From: Dehalococcoidia bacterium UBA1141
GTDB taxonomy: Bacteria; Chloroflexota; Dehalococcoidia; Lucifugimonadales; UBA3495
Direction: 5' to 3'
NCBI GenBank assembly: GCA_002311385.1
Contig: DCAE01000109.1
Location: forward strand, 236,479 to 300,478
DNA: 64,000 nucleotides
Part shown: positions 42,882 through 51,661 of the stretch, in pieces
Numbering within the stretch: position 1 is the stretch's first letter
Layout: each line of letters opens with the position of its first letter
Made by a program: the position numbers and the translations under genes
Notes under the pieces: model-generated
Seen by the model: the letters and a program-made list of their open reading frames with translations, nothing else
What the model was told of the DNA's origin: nothing
Databases searched by the model: none

Positions 42882-44273
42882 ATGACTCAAGATACCGCTT
42901 TAATGGCCCATTTACTCCGGCGAGCTGGCTTTGGCGCCACCAAAGACGAGCTGGAGCAATACGTTGCCAAGGGTTACGAGGCCACCGTGGAGGAACTCAT
43001 CCACCCGGAGCTTGCCCCCCAACTGGATGAGGACGTTATTCGCCGCTACCACGTCGACCAGAACAGCCTGATGCTCATCGAGAGCTGCCAGGCTTACTGG
43101 ATGTACCGCATGATTAACACCAAGCGGCCCCTCGAAGAAAAGGTGGCCCTTTTCTGGCATGGTCTCTTCGCAACGGCCTATGGGAAGCTCAACCACGCCA
43201 AAGCGGTTGTTAACCAGACCAACACATTTCGCCGTCAAGGGCTCGGCTCCTTCGCCAACCTCCTTAGGGAGTTATCTCGGGACCCGGCGATGATTTTCTG
43301 GCTGGACAACAAGGACAACCATAAGGACGCGCCCAATGAGAACTTCGGGCGGGAGTTGTTGGAATTGTTCTCCATGGGAATCGGCACCTACACCGAAGAG
43401 GACGTCAAATCCTGCGCCAAGGCATTTACCGGCTGGACCATCCAAAATGCCGACTACATGAGCATACGGGCCTCGAGGGACTCCATCTGGCCTTCCGGGC
43501 GCATCGACTGGCAGTTTGTTTACTTGCCCGAGGACCATGACGATTCCGAGAAGCAGTTCTTGGGCCATACCGGGAGATTCAACGGCGACGATATCATCGA
43601 CATCATCACCCAACACCCGGCCTCCAGCTGGTTCATCGCTGGCCAGCTTTACAAATTCTTTGTTTCCGATAATCCAAACGAAGCAGCCACCCAATTCCTT
43701 GCCGAAGAGTACCGCAAGTCCAAGGGGGATATCCGGTCTGTGATGCGGTCTCTCTTTCTTTCAGATTTCTTCCGCAGTGAAGAAGCCCGCTTCGCCCGGG
43801 TCAAGAGCCCTGCGGAGTTGGTGGCGGGAACGGCCCGGCTGGCTGGCGGCCGCCAGTTCCCGGAATGGAGCATCGTGATGCTGTCCAACGATGCCAATTT
43901 CATGGGCCAAGAAATTCTAAACCCTCCCACGGTGGAGGGATGGCACACAGGACAAGAATGGGTGGACACCGGAACGTTGGTAGAGCGAGTGAACTCCGCC
44001 ACCCTAGAGATTGGGGACATCACCAAGCCCGGCGTGCAGGCAATCGTCGCCAACATAAGAGACAAAGGGCCAATCGTCTCACCCAAAACTTTGGTCGAAG
44101 CTTGTTTGGAAGAACTGGGTTGTTTGTCCGTTTCTGAAGGAACTTTCAACAGTCTGGAATCCCATGCAAAAACCGAAGGTGATTTGGAGTTCCATGACTT
44201 GGCCTGCGCCGAAGGGCGGATCGTCGAGATGCTGCAACTAATCCTGTCCACCCGGGAATACCAGATGGCTTAA
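42882..44273 (+). CDS. DUF1800 domain-containing protein
   Basis: A 463-residue protein covering the DUF1800 family: HLLRRAGFGATKDELEQYV at residue 9, KVALFWHGLFATAYGK near 87, RELLELFSMGIGTYTEEDVKSCAKAFTGW near 160, and the C-terminal NPPTVEGWHTGQEWV. DUF1800 genes usually sit beside a DUF1501 gene and are exported. Here DUF1501 is missing, no signal peptide is visible, and the next gene encodes an NHL-repeat protein. The biochemical role of the family is unknown. Start at 42882 is the first ATG after AAAGTTTAATGAGG. Confidence 0.88.
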   Translation: MTQDTALMAHLLRRAGFGATKDELEQYVAKGYEATVEELIHPELAPQLDEDVIRRYHVDQNSLMLIESCQAYWMYRMINTKRPLEEKVALFWHGLFATAYGKLNHAKAVVNQTNTFRRQGLGSFANLLRELSRDPAMIFWLDNKDNHKDAPNENFGRELLELFSMGIGTYTEEDVKSCAKAFTGWTIQNADYMSIRASRDSIWPSGRIDWQFVYLPEDHDDSEKQFLGHTGRFNGDDIIDIITQHPASSWFIAGQLYKFFVSDNPNEAATQFLAEEYRKSKGDIRSVMRSLFLSDFFRSEEARFARVKSPAELVAGTARLAGGRQFPEWSIVMLSNDANFMGQEILNPPTVEGWHTGQEWVDTGTLVERVNSATLEIGDITKPGVQAIVANIRDKGPIVSPKTLVEACLEELGCLSVSEGTFNSLESHAKTEGDLEFHDLACAEGRIVEMLQLILSTREYQMA

Positions 44274-44342
44274 CTAAAAAGTTAACCCTGGACGGTATTA
44301 CGTTAAATAGGATGCCGGCAGAAGGATGCCGGAAGAGGCGCC

Positions 44343-45359
44343 ATGACAACCAAGACTGCTTTTAGTTACAGCCACACAATAGGCTTTTTGTCCAACCGGT
44401 ATAAAGGCTTCCAGAATCCTGTCGATGTGGCCATGGATTCTCAAGGCCTGCTTTATGTGATCAACCGGGTTGGTCCAGAACTCACCGTCCGCATCCCCTA
44501 CAAGCGCATAACCATCTGCACCGTGGATGAGGAATACCTGGGTGAGATTAGCACCGGCGGTATGAATGACGGTCAGATGTGGTGGCCCAGCGCCTTGGCT
44601 TTCGACAGTGACGACAAGCTCTACGTGGCCGACGAAGCGCTTAACCGAATCTCGATTTTCACCAAAGATGGCGAGTTTCTGAGCCAGTGGGGGACTCCCG
44701 GATCCGGGCCGGGCCAACTGGACCGGCCATCGGGAATTGCCTTCGACTCCAGCGACAACCTCCTGGTCACCGATAGCCTCAACCACCGTGTCCAGAAGTT
44801 TAACCGCAATGGAAGTTTCATCGGCGCATGGGGAGAGATGGGAGATGGGCCGGGGCAGTTCAACATGCCTTGGGGCATAACTATCGATAAGTCTGGCGAT
44901 GTTTACGTGGCCGACTGGCGTAATGACCGGATCCAAAAACTGGATTCCAACGGCAAGTTCATCGCTCGGTGGGGTTCTTCCGGAGAAGGCGAGGGACAGT
45001 TCAACCGGCCCGCCGCCGTTGCGGTAGATGACGATGGAAACATGTATGTGGCGGATTGGGGCAACGAAAGGGTGCAGATACTAGACCGGCAGGGACAAGT
45101 TTTGGACATCCTGCGGGGAGATTCGGTGGATTCCACTTGGGCGGACGATTACTTCCAGGCCAACCCCAACGAAGGCGCCGCCCGCCTTGCCGCAGACTTG
45201 GAGCCCGTGATAGATGTGCCACAAGAGCTGTTGCGGGAGACCTCGGCCAATGTGGAAAAGCTTTTTTGGGGACCGACAGCGGTCAAGCTGGACGATCAAG
45301 GCCGAGTATATATCGTGGATAGCTGTCGACATCGGCTGCAGATTTACCGCAAGAGCTGA
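44343..45359 (+). CDS. NHL-repeat beta-propeller protein
   Basis: A 338-residue protein made largely of NHL repeats. At least five are visible, each with a DxxDxLYVAD-like strand and a NxRIQKF-like turn separated by GxGPGQF/L segments (44585-45110). Together with the terminal strands they suggest a six-bladed propeller. There is no signal peptide and no catalytic domain. NHL propellers serve as binding platforms or peptidyl-alpha-hydroxyglycine lyase-like enzymes. It starts 69 bases after the DUF1800 gene, so the two are likely co-transcribed. Function otherwise unknown. Confidence 0.85.
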   Translation: MTTKTAFSYSHTIGFLSNRYKGFQNPVDVAMDSQGLLYVINRVGPELTVRIPYKRITICTVDEEYLGEISTGGMNDGQMWWPSALAFDSDDKLYVADEALNRISIFTKDGEFLSQWGTPGSGPGQLDRPSGIAFDSSDNLLVTDSLNHRVQKFNRNGSFIGAWGEMGDGPGQFNMPWGITIDKSGDVYVADWRNDRIQKLDSNGKFIARWGSSGEGEGQFNRPAAVAVDDDGNMYVADWGNERVQILDRQGQVLDILRGDSVDSTWADDYFQANPNEGAARLAADLEPVIDVPQELLRETSANVEKLFWGPTAVKLDDQGRVYIVDSCRHRLQIYRKS

Positions 45360-45411
45360 GAACATTAGCTAGATCGCAGCCAAGACCGCCATCATCAAGC
45401 ATTGGCCACCA

Positions 45412-45512
45412 TGGTTCAACAAGCTCACCACGAACGGTTGACGAAACCTTTCAGCACACCCGGTTATACATAAAGGGAACGACGATCCCGTTCATCGTGA
45501 GCGTGTCGAAGG
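45412..45512. repeat. Dispersed GTTCGTGGTGAGC-type repeat pair
   Basis: GGTTCAACAAGCTCACCACGAACGG (reverse orientation, from 45414) and CCCGTTCATCGTGAGCGTGTCGAAGGG (forward, from 45488) face each other across about 50 bases. Same family as the arrays at 29175 and 30666. It occupies most of the 200-base gap between two converging genes. Confidence 0.65.
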
Positions 45513-45559
45513 GCCCCATTTACTTTAGGTTGGCTTGTACTGACCAGCCCCGACTCCGG

Positions 45560-47299
45560 CTATCCTCGGAATTTCTCCGTTCTAGCCCAAGAATCCCTGA
45601 GCGGCACCGTGCGATTGAACACCAAATGGCCAGGGGTTGAATCCACTGAGTCCACGCAAAAGTACCCCTGTCTGAGGAATTGGTAAGTGCTGCCCGGTGT
45701 CGCCGAAGCCAAGCTGGGCTCCACCTTGCATCCGGTCAGAATTTCCAGTGAATCCGGATTGATGTGCGCGGCCAAGTCCTGCCCGTCGGGCTGATGATTC
45801 AACTCTATCCCTGTCTCAGCGTCGAGAGGGTCGTCCGGTTCCCCGGTTGGGTCGGCATTGGAAAACAATGTCCCGTATAACCGGACCTCTGCGTCTATCG
45901 CGTGGGCAGCGGATACCCAGTGGGAGGTGCCCCTAACTTTCCGTCCGTCAGCGGTCTGTCCCCCTTGCGACTCCGGGTCATAAGTGCAATGGAGTTCTTC
46001 CACCTCTCCGGTATCCTTATCTTTGATAACGTCCACGCAAGTAATGTAGTAGGCGTCCTTTAACCGGACTTCCCGGCCCGGCGACAGTCGGAAGAAGCCC
46101 TTGGGCGGGTCTTCCCGGAAATCTTCCCGCTCTATGTAGATGACCTTGGAGAATGGAATCTTTCTCGACCCGGCGGACATGTCTTCGGGATTGTTCACCG
46201 AGTCCACTTCCTCTACTTGGTCCTCGGGATAATTGTCTATCACGACTTTCAACGGCCGCAGCACACCCATTACCCTGGGGGCACGGTGATTCAGGTCTTC
46301 CCGAATGCTATGCTCCAACAGCGCAAGTTCCACCACCGTGTCTCGCTTGGCCACGCCAATCTTTTCACAGAAGTTGCGTATGGACTCCGGAGTGTAGCCC
46401 CGCCGGCGGAGCCCGGACAGGGTGGGCATACGCGGGTCGTCCCAGCCGGTCACGTATCCCTTTGCGACCAGTTCAATCAGCCTGCGTTTGCTTAGCACCG
46501 TGTAGGTCAGGTTTAGACGGGCGAACTCGATTTGCTGGGGATGAAATATCTCCAACGATTCCAAGAACCAATCATATAAAGGCCGGTGGTCCTCAAACTC
46601 CAAGGTGCATATGGAGTGGGTTACTCCTTCGATGGAGTCGGACTGACCGTGGGTAAAATCGTAGGTGGGATAGATGCACCAACTGTCGCCGGTACGATGA
46701 TGGGAAGCCTTGAGTATCCGGTAGATTACCGGGTCCCGCAGGTTGATGTTAGGAGAGGCCATATCGATTTTGGCACGCAGAACACGACTGCCTTCGTCGT
46801 AATCCCCAGCCCTCATCTTCTCAAATAGCCCGACGTTCTCTTCGGTGCTGCGGTCCCTATACGGGCTGTTCTTGCCAGGTTCGGTCAGCGTGCCGCGGTA
46901 CTCCCTGATTTCCTGTGGACTCAAGTCGCAAACGTATGCTTTTCCATCGCGAATCAGCTTTACTGCATAGTCGTAGAGGGACTCGAAATAATCAGAAGCA
47001 AAGTAGAGGTGTTCCCCCCAATCCCATCCCAACCACTGGACATCTTCCTTTATGGAGTCAACAAATTCGACCTCTTCCTTGGTGGGATTGGTGTCGTCGA
47101 AGCGCAGATGACACCGGCCACCGTTCTCGGAAGCCACGCCGAAATTCAGGCAAATCGATTTGGCATGTCCGATGTGTAGATAACCGTTGGGTTCCGGCGG
47201 AAAGCGGGTGATTACTTGGCCGCCGTTCTTGGCTGCCCTTAAATCATTGGCCACGATGTTCCGCACAAAGTCGCTGGGGGTTCTGGCTTCGTTGGTCAC
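45560..47299 (-). CDS. glnS: Glutaminyl-tRNA synthetase
   Basis: Charges tRNA-Gln with glutamine. The 579 residues contain the class I HIGH motif in PPEPNGYLHIGHAKSICLNFG near residue 35, FDDTNP near 68, and the KMSKS equivalent VLSKRRL near 268. The C-terminal anticodon-binding beta-barrels run from about 340. Sequence differs from gltX just upstream by the GlnRS-specific YPTYDFTHGQSDSIEGVTHS region. GTG start at 47299 follows GAGGCG. GlnRS is patchily distributed in bacteria and many lineages use GatCAB instead. It lies 131 bases after gltX, so the pair is probably co-transcribed. Confidence 0.95.
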   Translation of the reverse strand: MTNEARTPSDFVRNIVANDLRAAKNGGQVITRFPPEPNGYLHIGHAKSICLNFGVASENGGRCHLRFDDTNPTKEEVEFVDSIKEDVQWLGWDWGEHLYFASDYFESLYDYAVKLIRDGKAYVCDLSPQEIREYRGTLTEPGKNSPYRDRSTEENVGLFEKMRAGDYDEGSRVLRAKIDMASPNINLRDPVIYRILKASHHRTGDSWCIYPTYDFTHGQSDSIEGVTHSICTLEFEDHRPLYDWFLESLEIFHPQQIEFARLNLTYTVLSKRRLIELVAKGYVTGWDDPRMPTLSGLRRRGYTPESIRNFCEKIGVAKRDTVVELALLEHSIREDLNHRAPRVMGVLRPLKVVIDNYPEDQVEEVDSVNNPEDMSAGSRKIPFSKVIYIEREDFREDPPKGFFRLSPGREVRLKDAYYITCVDVIKDKDTGEVEELHCTYDPESQGGQTADGRKVRGTSHWVSAAHAIDAEVRLYGTLFSNADPTGEPDDPLDAETGIELNHQPDGQDLAAHINPDSLEILTGCKVEPSLASATPGSTYQFLRQGYFCVDSVDSTPGHLVFNRTVPLRDSWARTEKFRG

Positions 47300-47430
47300 T
47301 TTTCTGACGCCTCAATATTGTTTAGGTGTTGCTTGCTTAGCTGCTGTTTGTTTAGCCGTTAGTTGTCTAGTTCATGTTTGATTAGATCTTGAGAACTGAT
47401 AGCCGTGAATGAATGGTCGATGACTTAAGT

Positions 47431-48915
47431 CTAGTCAGAGTCACCCAACCGGCTGATGGCCTGCTGGATTCGGTCTAGCACACGCTCCCGGCCCAGCACC
47501 TCCATTGTTTCAAATAAGGGAGGTGTTGCATCTCTTCCCGTGGCCGCCACTCGCAATGTACCGAAGAATTGGCGTGGGGACAATTCCAGACCCGTTGCCG
47601 CAACTCGCAACGCTGCTTCCAATGGCTCATGTTCAAAAATCTTGGCATTGGAAATCTCGGTCTGGCAAGCAGCCAATGCAGCCAATGCTGTCTGCCGGTC
47701 CATGCCCTTTTGAATCAGCCTTTGGGGATCAAAGTCCAAATCAGTCTGAAAGAAAAATTCCGACATTTCCGCAACGTCGGTCAGTAGCTTGGTTCGCTCC
47801 TGAATCAACGGCACGATTCGCAGCAAGTAATCGCGGTCCACCGGCAAACATTCTTTTGGTAGGCCATCTTCCAAAAAAGGCATGATTCGGTCCGCAAGGT
47901 CTTCCTCGGGAAGCTGCCTGATGTACATGCCGTTCATCCAGGTCAGCTTTTCGTAATCGAATATCGCTGGAGCTTTGTTGACCCGCTCAAGGCCGAAATT
48001 CTCAATCACTGTGCTGGGGGTCATGATTTCCGTGTGGTCGTCCAGAGACCAACCCACCAATTCCAAGAAATTCACCAAGGCTTCATGAAGGAACCCTTGA
48101 TCACGGTAATCCAGCACAAAGGTCGCTCCGTGGCGCTTGGAAAGCTTGGAGCGGTCCGGCCCGAGAATCATCGGCAAGTGGGCGAACTGGGGTGGGCCAA
48201 AGCCCAAGGCTTGGTGCAGTTGCAGGTGCCGGGGCGTGCTGGGGAGCCACTCTTCAGCGCGCATAACATGGCTGATTTCCATCAGGTGATCGTCGGTCAC
48301 CACCGCCATATGGTAGGTGGGAAAGCCGTCGGATTTGATCAGTATGAAGTCATCCAACACTTCGTTTTGCCACACCACTTCGCCGCGAATCAGGTCGCTA
48401 ACCGCAGTTACGCCCGATTTTGGCACGGCGAACCTAATAACGGAACGTCCACCTTCGTCCTCTTTTCTATTGCGCTCGTCCTGGGACAGATTGCGGCATA
48501 GCCGGTCGTACCCGGTGCGCTCTTTGGAGCGTGCCTGCTCTTCCCGCATCTCCTTTAATCGTTCTTCCGTGCAATAGCAGCGGTAGGCCAACCCTCGGTC
48601 CACCAAATCATCGGCCAGCTTTTGGTAGATGTCCAGACGCTCGGACTGGAAGTAGGGTCCGAAGGGGCCGCCGACTCGGGGACCCTCGTCCCAATCGATG
48701 CCTAACCAGTCCAAGGCCGCCAAAACCGCGTCGGTGGCGCCAGGTACCAACCGGTCTTGGTCGGTATCTTCCACACGCACGATAAACTTTCCGCCGTGAC
48801 GCTTGGCGAAGAGCCAATTGAACAAGGCGGTCCTGATATTGCCGATGTGGGGAAAGCCGGTTGGGCTAGGGGCAAAACGGACACGAACATTGTCTGTCCG
48901 AGTTAATTTTTCCAA
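47431..48915 (-). CDS. gltX: Glutamyl-tRNA synthetase
   Basis: Charges tRNA-Glu with glutamate. 494 residues. HIGH motif in RFAPSPTGFPHIGNIRTALFNW near residue 14, DTDQDR near 48, and the KMSKS equivalent KLSKRHGA near 263 are present. The C-terminal all-helical anticodon domain spans about 330-490. The TTG start at 48915 is supported by GGAG 7 bases upstream. First gene of a gltX-glnS unit. With GlnRS also encoded, this GluRS is expected to be discriminating. Confidence 0.95.
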   Translation of the reverse strand: MEKLTRTDNVRVRFAPSPTGFPHIGNIRTALFNWLFAKRHGGKFIVRVEDTDQDRLVPGATDAVLAALDWLGIDWDEGPRVGGPFGPYFQSERLDIYQKLADDLVDRGLAYRCYCTEERLKEMREEQARSKERTGYDRLCRNLSQDERNRKEDEGGRSVIRFAVPKSGVTAVSDLIRGEVVWQNEVLDDFILIKSDGFPTYHMAVVTDDHLMEISHVMRAEEWLPSTPRHLQLHQALGFGPPQFAHLPMILGPDRSKLSKRHGATFVLDYRDQGFLHEALVNFLELVGWSLDDHTEIMTPSTVIENFGLERVNKAPAIFDYEKLTWMNGMYIRQLPEEDLADRIMPFLEDGLPKECLPVDRDYLLRIVPLIQERTKLLTDVAEMSEFFFQTDLDFDPQRLIQKGMDRQTALAALAACQTEISNAKIFEHEPLEAALRVAATGLELSPRQFFGTLRVAATGRDATPPLFETMEVLGRERVLDRIQQAISRLGDSD

Positions 48916-49025
48916 AGGGATTCTCCGTGAGCTACGTTATCGGGTGGAGGCTCATTTTAACACGATTACCGATTTAACCTGGGATTTCCCGGATTATGAA
49001 AACTCAGACATCGGTTTTCGCTGAG

Positions 49026-50033
49026 CTAGTTGGTTGCGGTGTCCTTGAGGAGCAACAGGACATCCTCCAAGTCCTTGGGCAGCTTAGAGTGGAATTCCAC
49101 TTCTTTGCCGCTTTCGGGATGGCGGAATCCCAGGTGATTTGCGTGAAGAAACTGGCGGTCTAGCATGGGAGAGGCCTTCCCGTACAGCGTGTCCCCAAAG
49201 AGCGGATGCCCTAAGTGTGCCAGATGGACCCTGATTTGGTGGGTACGGCCCGACTCCAGGTAAAGCTGCAACAAAGTATGTACGCCGATGCTCTCCAACA
49301 TCTGGTAGTTGGTGCGGGACTCCCGGCCTCCAGGCTCTACGGCCATTCTTTTCCGGTTTCTGGGATCCCGGCCTATTGGAGCGTCAATCTGCCCTTTGGA
49401 CTGGGCTAAAATCCCGGTGGCTAATGCCACATAGCCCTTGGTCACTTGCCGATCCTTGATTTGCGCCGATAGGGACAGATGGGCCTGGTGATTCTTGGCG
49501 ACCATCATCAGCCCCGAAGTGTCTTTGTCCAACCGGTGGACGATTCCCGGTCTCATGCCGTCGCCTATCCCTTGGATGTCGGGGCAAAGAGCCAGCAGGC
49601 CGTTAACCAACGTGTGGTCCGGGTGGCCCGGACCTGGGTGCACCGAAAGCCCGGGCGGTTTGTCGATGACCACGATGTGCTCGTCCTGAAAGACCAATTC
49701 AAGTGGCATCCATTGCGGAATCAGGTCCAGAGTTCTGGGCGGTGGCACCGACACCGAAACCAAGTCGCCACGCTGAATAGATTGGGACGGTTTGCTGGAA
49801 TGTCCGTTCACTAAGACTGCGCCCTGAACCACCAAGCGGTGTAGCTGGCTTCGAGTCAACCCAATGTCCAAGTCAACCAGAAACTGGTCCAAACGGGACC
49901 AAGGTTTATCTGCGCTAATTTCTTTTGCCGGGAAATCTTTTGCCGGACTATTCTTGGGCGGAGAATCTTGCGACCGAAAATCTTTGCCCGAAGCATAGTT
50001 GCCTGCTCCTTGATCCAGTGCCATAGCGGTCAC
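49026..50033 (-). CDS. RluD/RluA-family 23S rRNA pseudouridine synthase
   Basis: Isomerises uridine in rRNA. An N-terminal S4 domain (RLDQFLVDLDIGLTRSQLHRLV near residue 47) precedes the RluA catalytic domain with the Asp in GIVHRLDKDTSGLMMVAK near 160. RTHQIRVHLAHLGHPLFGDTLYG follows near 262 and completes the fold. Length of 335 aa is typical after a 40-residue repetitive N-terminal tail (SPPKNSPAKDFPAKE). The GTG start overlaps the lspA stop (GTGA), so translation is coupled. The lspA-rluD pair is common in bacteria, which supports an RluD assignment. Confidence 0.9.
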   Translation of the reverse strand: MTAMALDQGAGNYASGKDFRSQDSPPKNSPAKDFPAKEISADKPWSRLDQFLVDLDIGLTRSQLHRLVVQGAVLVNGHSSKPSQSIQRGDLVSVSVPPPRTLDLIPQWMPLELVFQDEHIVVIDKPPGLSVHPGPGHPDHTLVNGLLALCPDIQGIGDGMRPGIVHRLDKDTSGLMMVAKNHQAHLSLSAQIKDRQVTKGYVALATGILAQSKGQIDAPIGRDPRNRKRMAVEPGGRESRTNYQMLESIGVHTLLQLYLESGRTHQIRVHLAHLGHPLFGDTLYGKASPMLDRQFLHANHLGFRHPESGKEVEFHSKLPKDLEDVLLLLKDTATN

Positions 50034-50752
50034 TCACCCCCAGCGGGTTCGCCGGACTCTCTGGACTCGTTTGACACACTGGGCTGCGAGCTAGCTTCGG
50101 ATTGTGTTTGGATACCTAATTTCGAGTCTGGGATTTTATTCGGTATCCCAGGTTCTGCTTCTATTGGCAGCGGCTCCGGTGTTTCCGATTCCGATTTTTT
50201 CAAGTCCGGGGCGGCTTTTTTCGCCCCTGACTTGGACTCATCCGAGATTAGGAACATCCAAGCGAGGAGCGCCAGACCAATCACTATAGAGGCATCAGCA
50301 ACGTTGAAGATGGGCCAGGACCCCACATCCGCGAAATCGATGACGTGACCAAATCGCAACCGGTCCAGCAGGTTCCCGGCAGCCCCCCCGAGTTGCATCC
50401 CCAGACTCAACCGGAGCAGCTTCCCCGGTCTAGCTTGGCTACGGTAAATCAAGATAAGAATTCCGATGCCCACCACAGATACCACAATCAATGGGAGATT
50501 CTGGTCCCGGAACAGGCCAAAGGCGCTGCCCGTATTAAAGGTGTGGGTGATTCGGAAAAAGCCTTCCGCGGGTACCGAATCCCTAAGTTCCACGAACTCG
50601 CGCACTAGGAATTTGGTAAGTTGGTCGATTAAGAAAACGGTGGCAAAGAGTTGAAGAAGGACCAAATCTTTGTAGATGGTGCGCCGGGGGGGCGTCACAG
50701 GCCCACTGTCCTTGTTGGGCTCGCCGCCATGTTGGTCCTTAAGCTGGGTCAT
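50030..50752 (-). CDS. lspA: Lipoprotein signal peptidase (SPase II) with long C-terminal tail
   Basis: Cleaves signal peptides of prolipoproteins ahead of the lipid-modified Cys. Residues 25-175 form the four-helix membrane enzyme, with DQLTKF near 43, GGAAGNLLDRLRFGHVIDF carrying one catalytic Asp near 120-130, and FNVADASIV with the second near 147. The family is usually about 160 aa. Here residues 175-240 are a hydrophilic Ser/Glu/Pro tail of unknown use. Middle gene of a hydrolase-lspA-rluD operon. The DUF4349 lipoprotein in this window is a likely client. Confidence 0.94.
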   Translation of the reverse strand: MTQLKDQHGGEPNKDSGPVTPPRRTIYKDLVLLQLFATVFLIDQLTKFLVREFVELRDSVPAEGFFRITHTFNTGSAFGLFRDQNLPLIVVSVVGIGILILIYRSQARPGKLLRLSLGMQLGGAAGNLLDRLRFGHVIDFADVGSWPIFNVADASIVIGLALLAWMFLISDESKSGAKKAAPDLKKSESETPEPLPIEAEPGIPNKIPDSKLGIQTQSEASSQPSVSNESRESGEPAGGE

Positions 50753-50758
50753 GAACTA

Positions 50759-51400
50759 TTATTTCAGCGCCTCGGCAAAATACGCTACGACTGGAGGCGC
50801 CAGTTGGTCCTCAAATCCGTACCAAAAATGGTCTGCGCCAGCCACTACTACACGGCCCGGAGGATGAGGAAATGCGTCCAACGCAGCGATGTACTCTTCC
50901 GACTGAAATGCCTTGTCTTGGTCTCCAACGATGACGAATGCCGGTTGGTCCTGCTTCTTCAGTTCCGTTGCTTCCAGGCTCGTGAGGGATGGCGAGATTA
51001 GGGCAAAGGCCCTGGCGTTCTTGTGCAATTTCGGGTTGTTTAGCACTACTCCCGAGCCGAAGGAATAGCCCGCTAAGCCAAGCCTACGGGCATCCACCCC
51101 TGGCCAGGCCCTTAGAAAATCCAAAGCGCCCAACACTTCTTGTTCTTCAAATTCGCCCTTGGTGTGTTCGCCTTCGCTGTTTCCAACGCCGCGGAAGTTG
51201 AACCTTAATGTGACAAACCCTTCCTGGGCCAACGCAAAGCTCAACATCAACACGACGTTGTTGTCCATGTTGCCGCCGTACAAAGGATGGGGATGGCAGA
51301 TAACCACTGCGGGCATGGAGCCGTTGTGCTCATCCGGTTGGGCCACCACACCTTCAAAGCTCAGGTCTTTGACATTAAATGACACGGCGCTCTGTCGCAA
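50759..51400 (-). CDS. Alpha/beta hydrolase (YfhR/OsmC-associated DLH-like type)
   Basis: A 213-residue alpha/beta hydrolase. It has PAVVICHPHPLYGGNMDNNVV near residue 31, LRFNFRGVGNSEGEH near 65, the nucleophile elbow GYSFGS near 112 (Ser), an acid in VGDQDKAF near 161 and His in GADHFWYG near 193. This matches the small serine hydrolases often annotated alpha/beta hydrolase or dienelactone hydrolase-like; substrate unknown. TTG at 51400 has GGAGGT 6 bases upstream and was chosen over TTG at 51427. Six bases separate it from lspA. Confidence 0.85.
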   Translation of the reverse strand: MRQSAVSFNVKDLSFEGVVAQPDEHNGSMPAVVICHPHPLYGGNMDNNVVLMLSFALAQEGFVTLRFNFRGVGNSEGEHTKGEFEEQEVLGALDFLRAWPGVDARRLGLAGYSFGSGVVLNNPKLHKNARAFALISPSLTSLEATELKKQDQPAFVIVGDQDKAFQSEEYIAALDAFPHPPGRVVVAGADHFWYGFEDQLAPPVVAYFAEALK

Positions 51401-51661
51401 TGCTCTACCTCCAATAGCTACTGGCAATAATTACCGGCACAAGTTACACGGGGTCGATACAGCAAGCCTTACTCCTATCTTAGGAGAAGGGGAGCCCCGT
51501 TTGCAAGAAGACTTCAGTTCTTTCTACGGCCGATGTCTTTTAATGTATTTCGCTGGTTGGTCCCCGTTGCCACCACAAACCCGTGTTACCGCTCCTCAGT
51601 AGTGCTGGCCCAACTATCCTGCTAGAATAGCCAATATTTTCACTCAGCTTTGGAGGCGTGG

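Noticed and set aside
47325..47395. Tandem repeat between gltX and glnS (TTAG-containing 13-16-base units)
   Set aside because: Only loosely periodic and T-rich; no exact unit could be defined.
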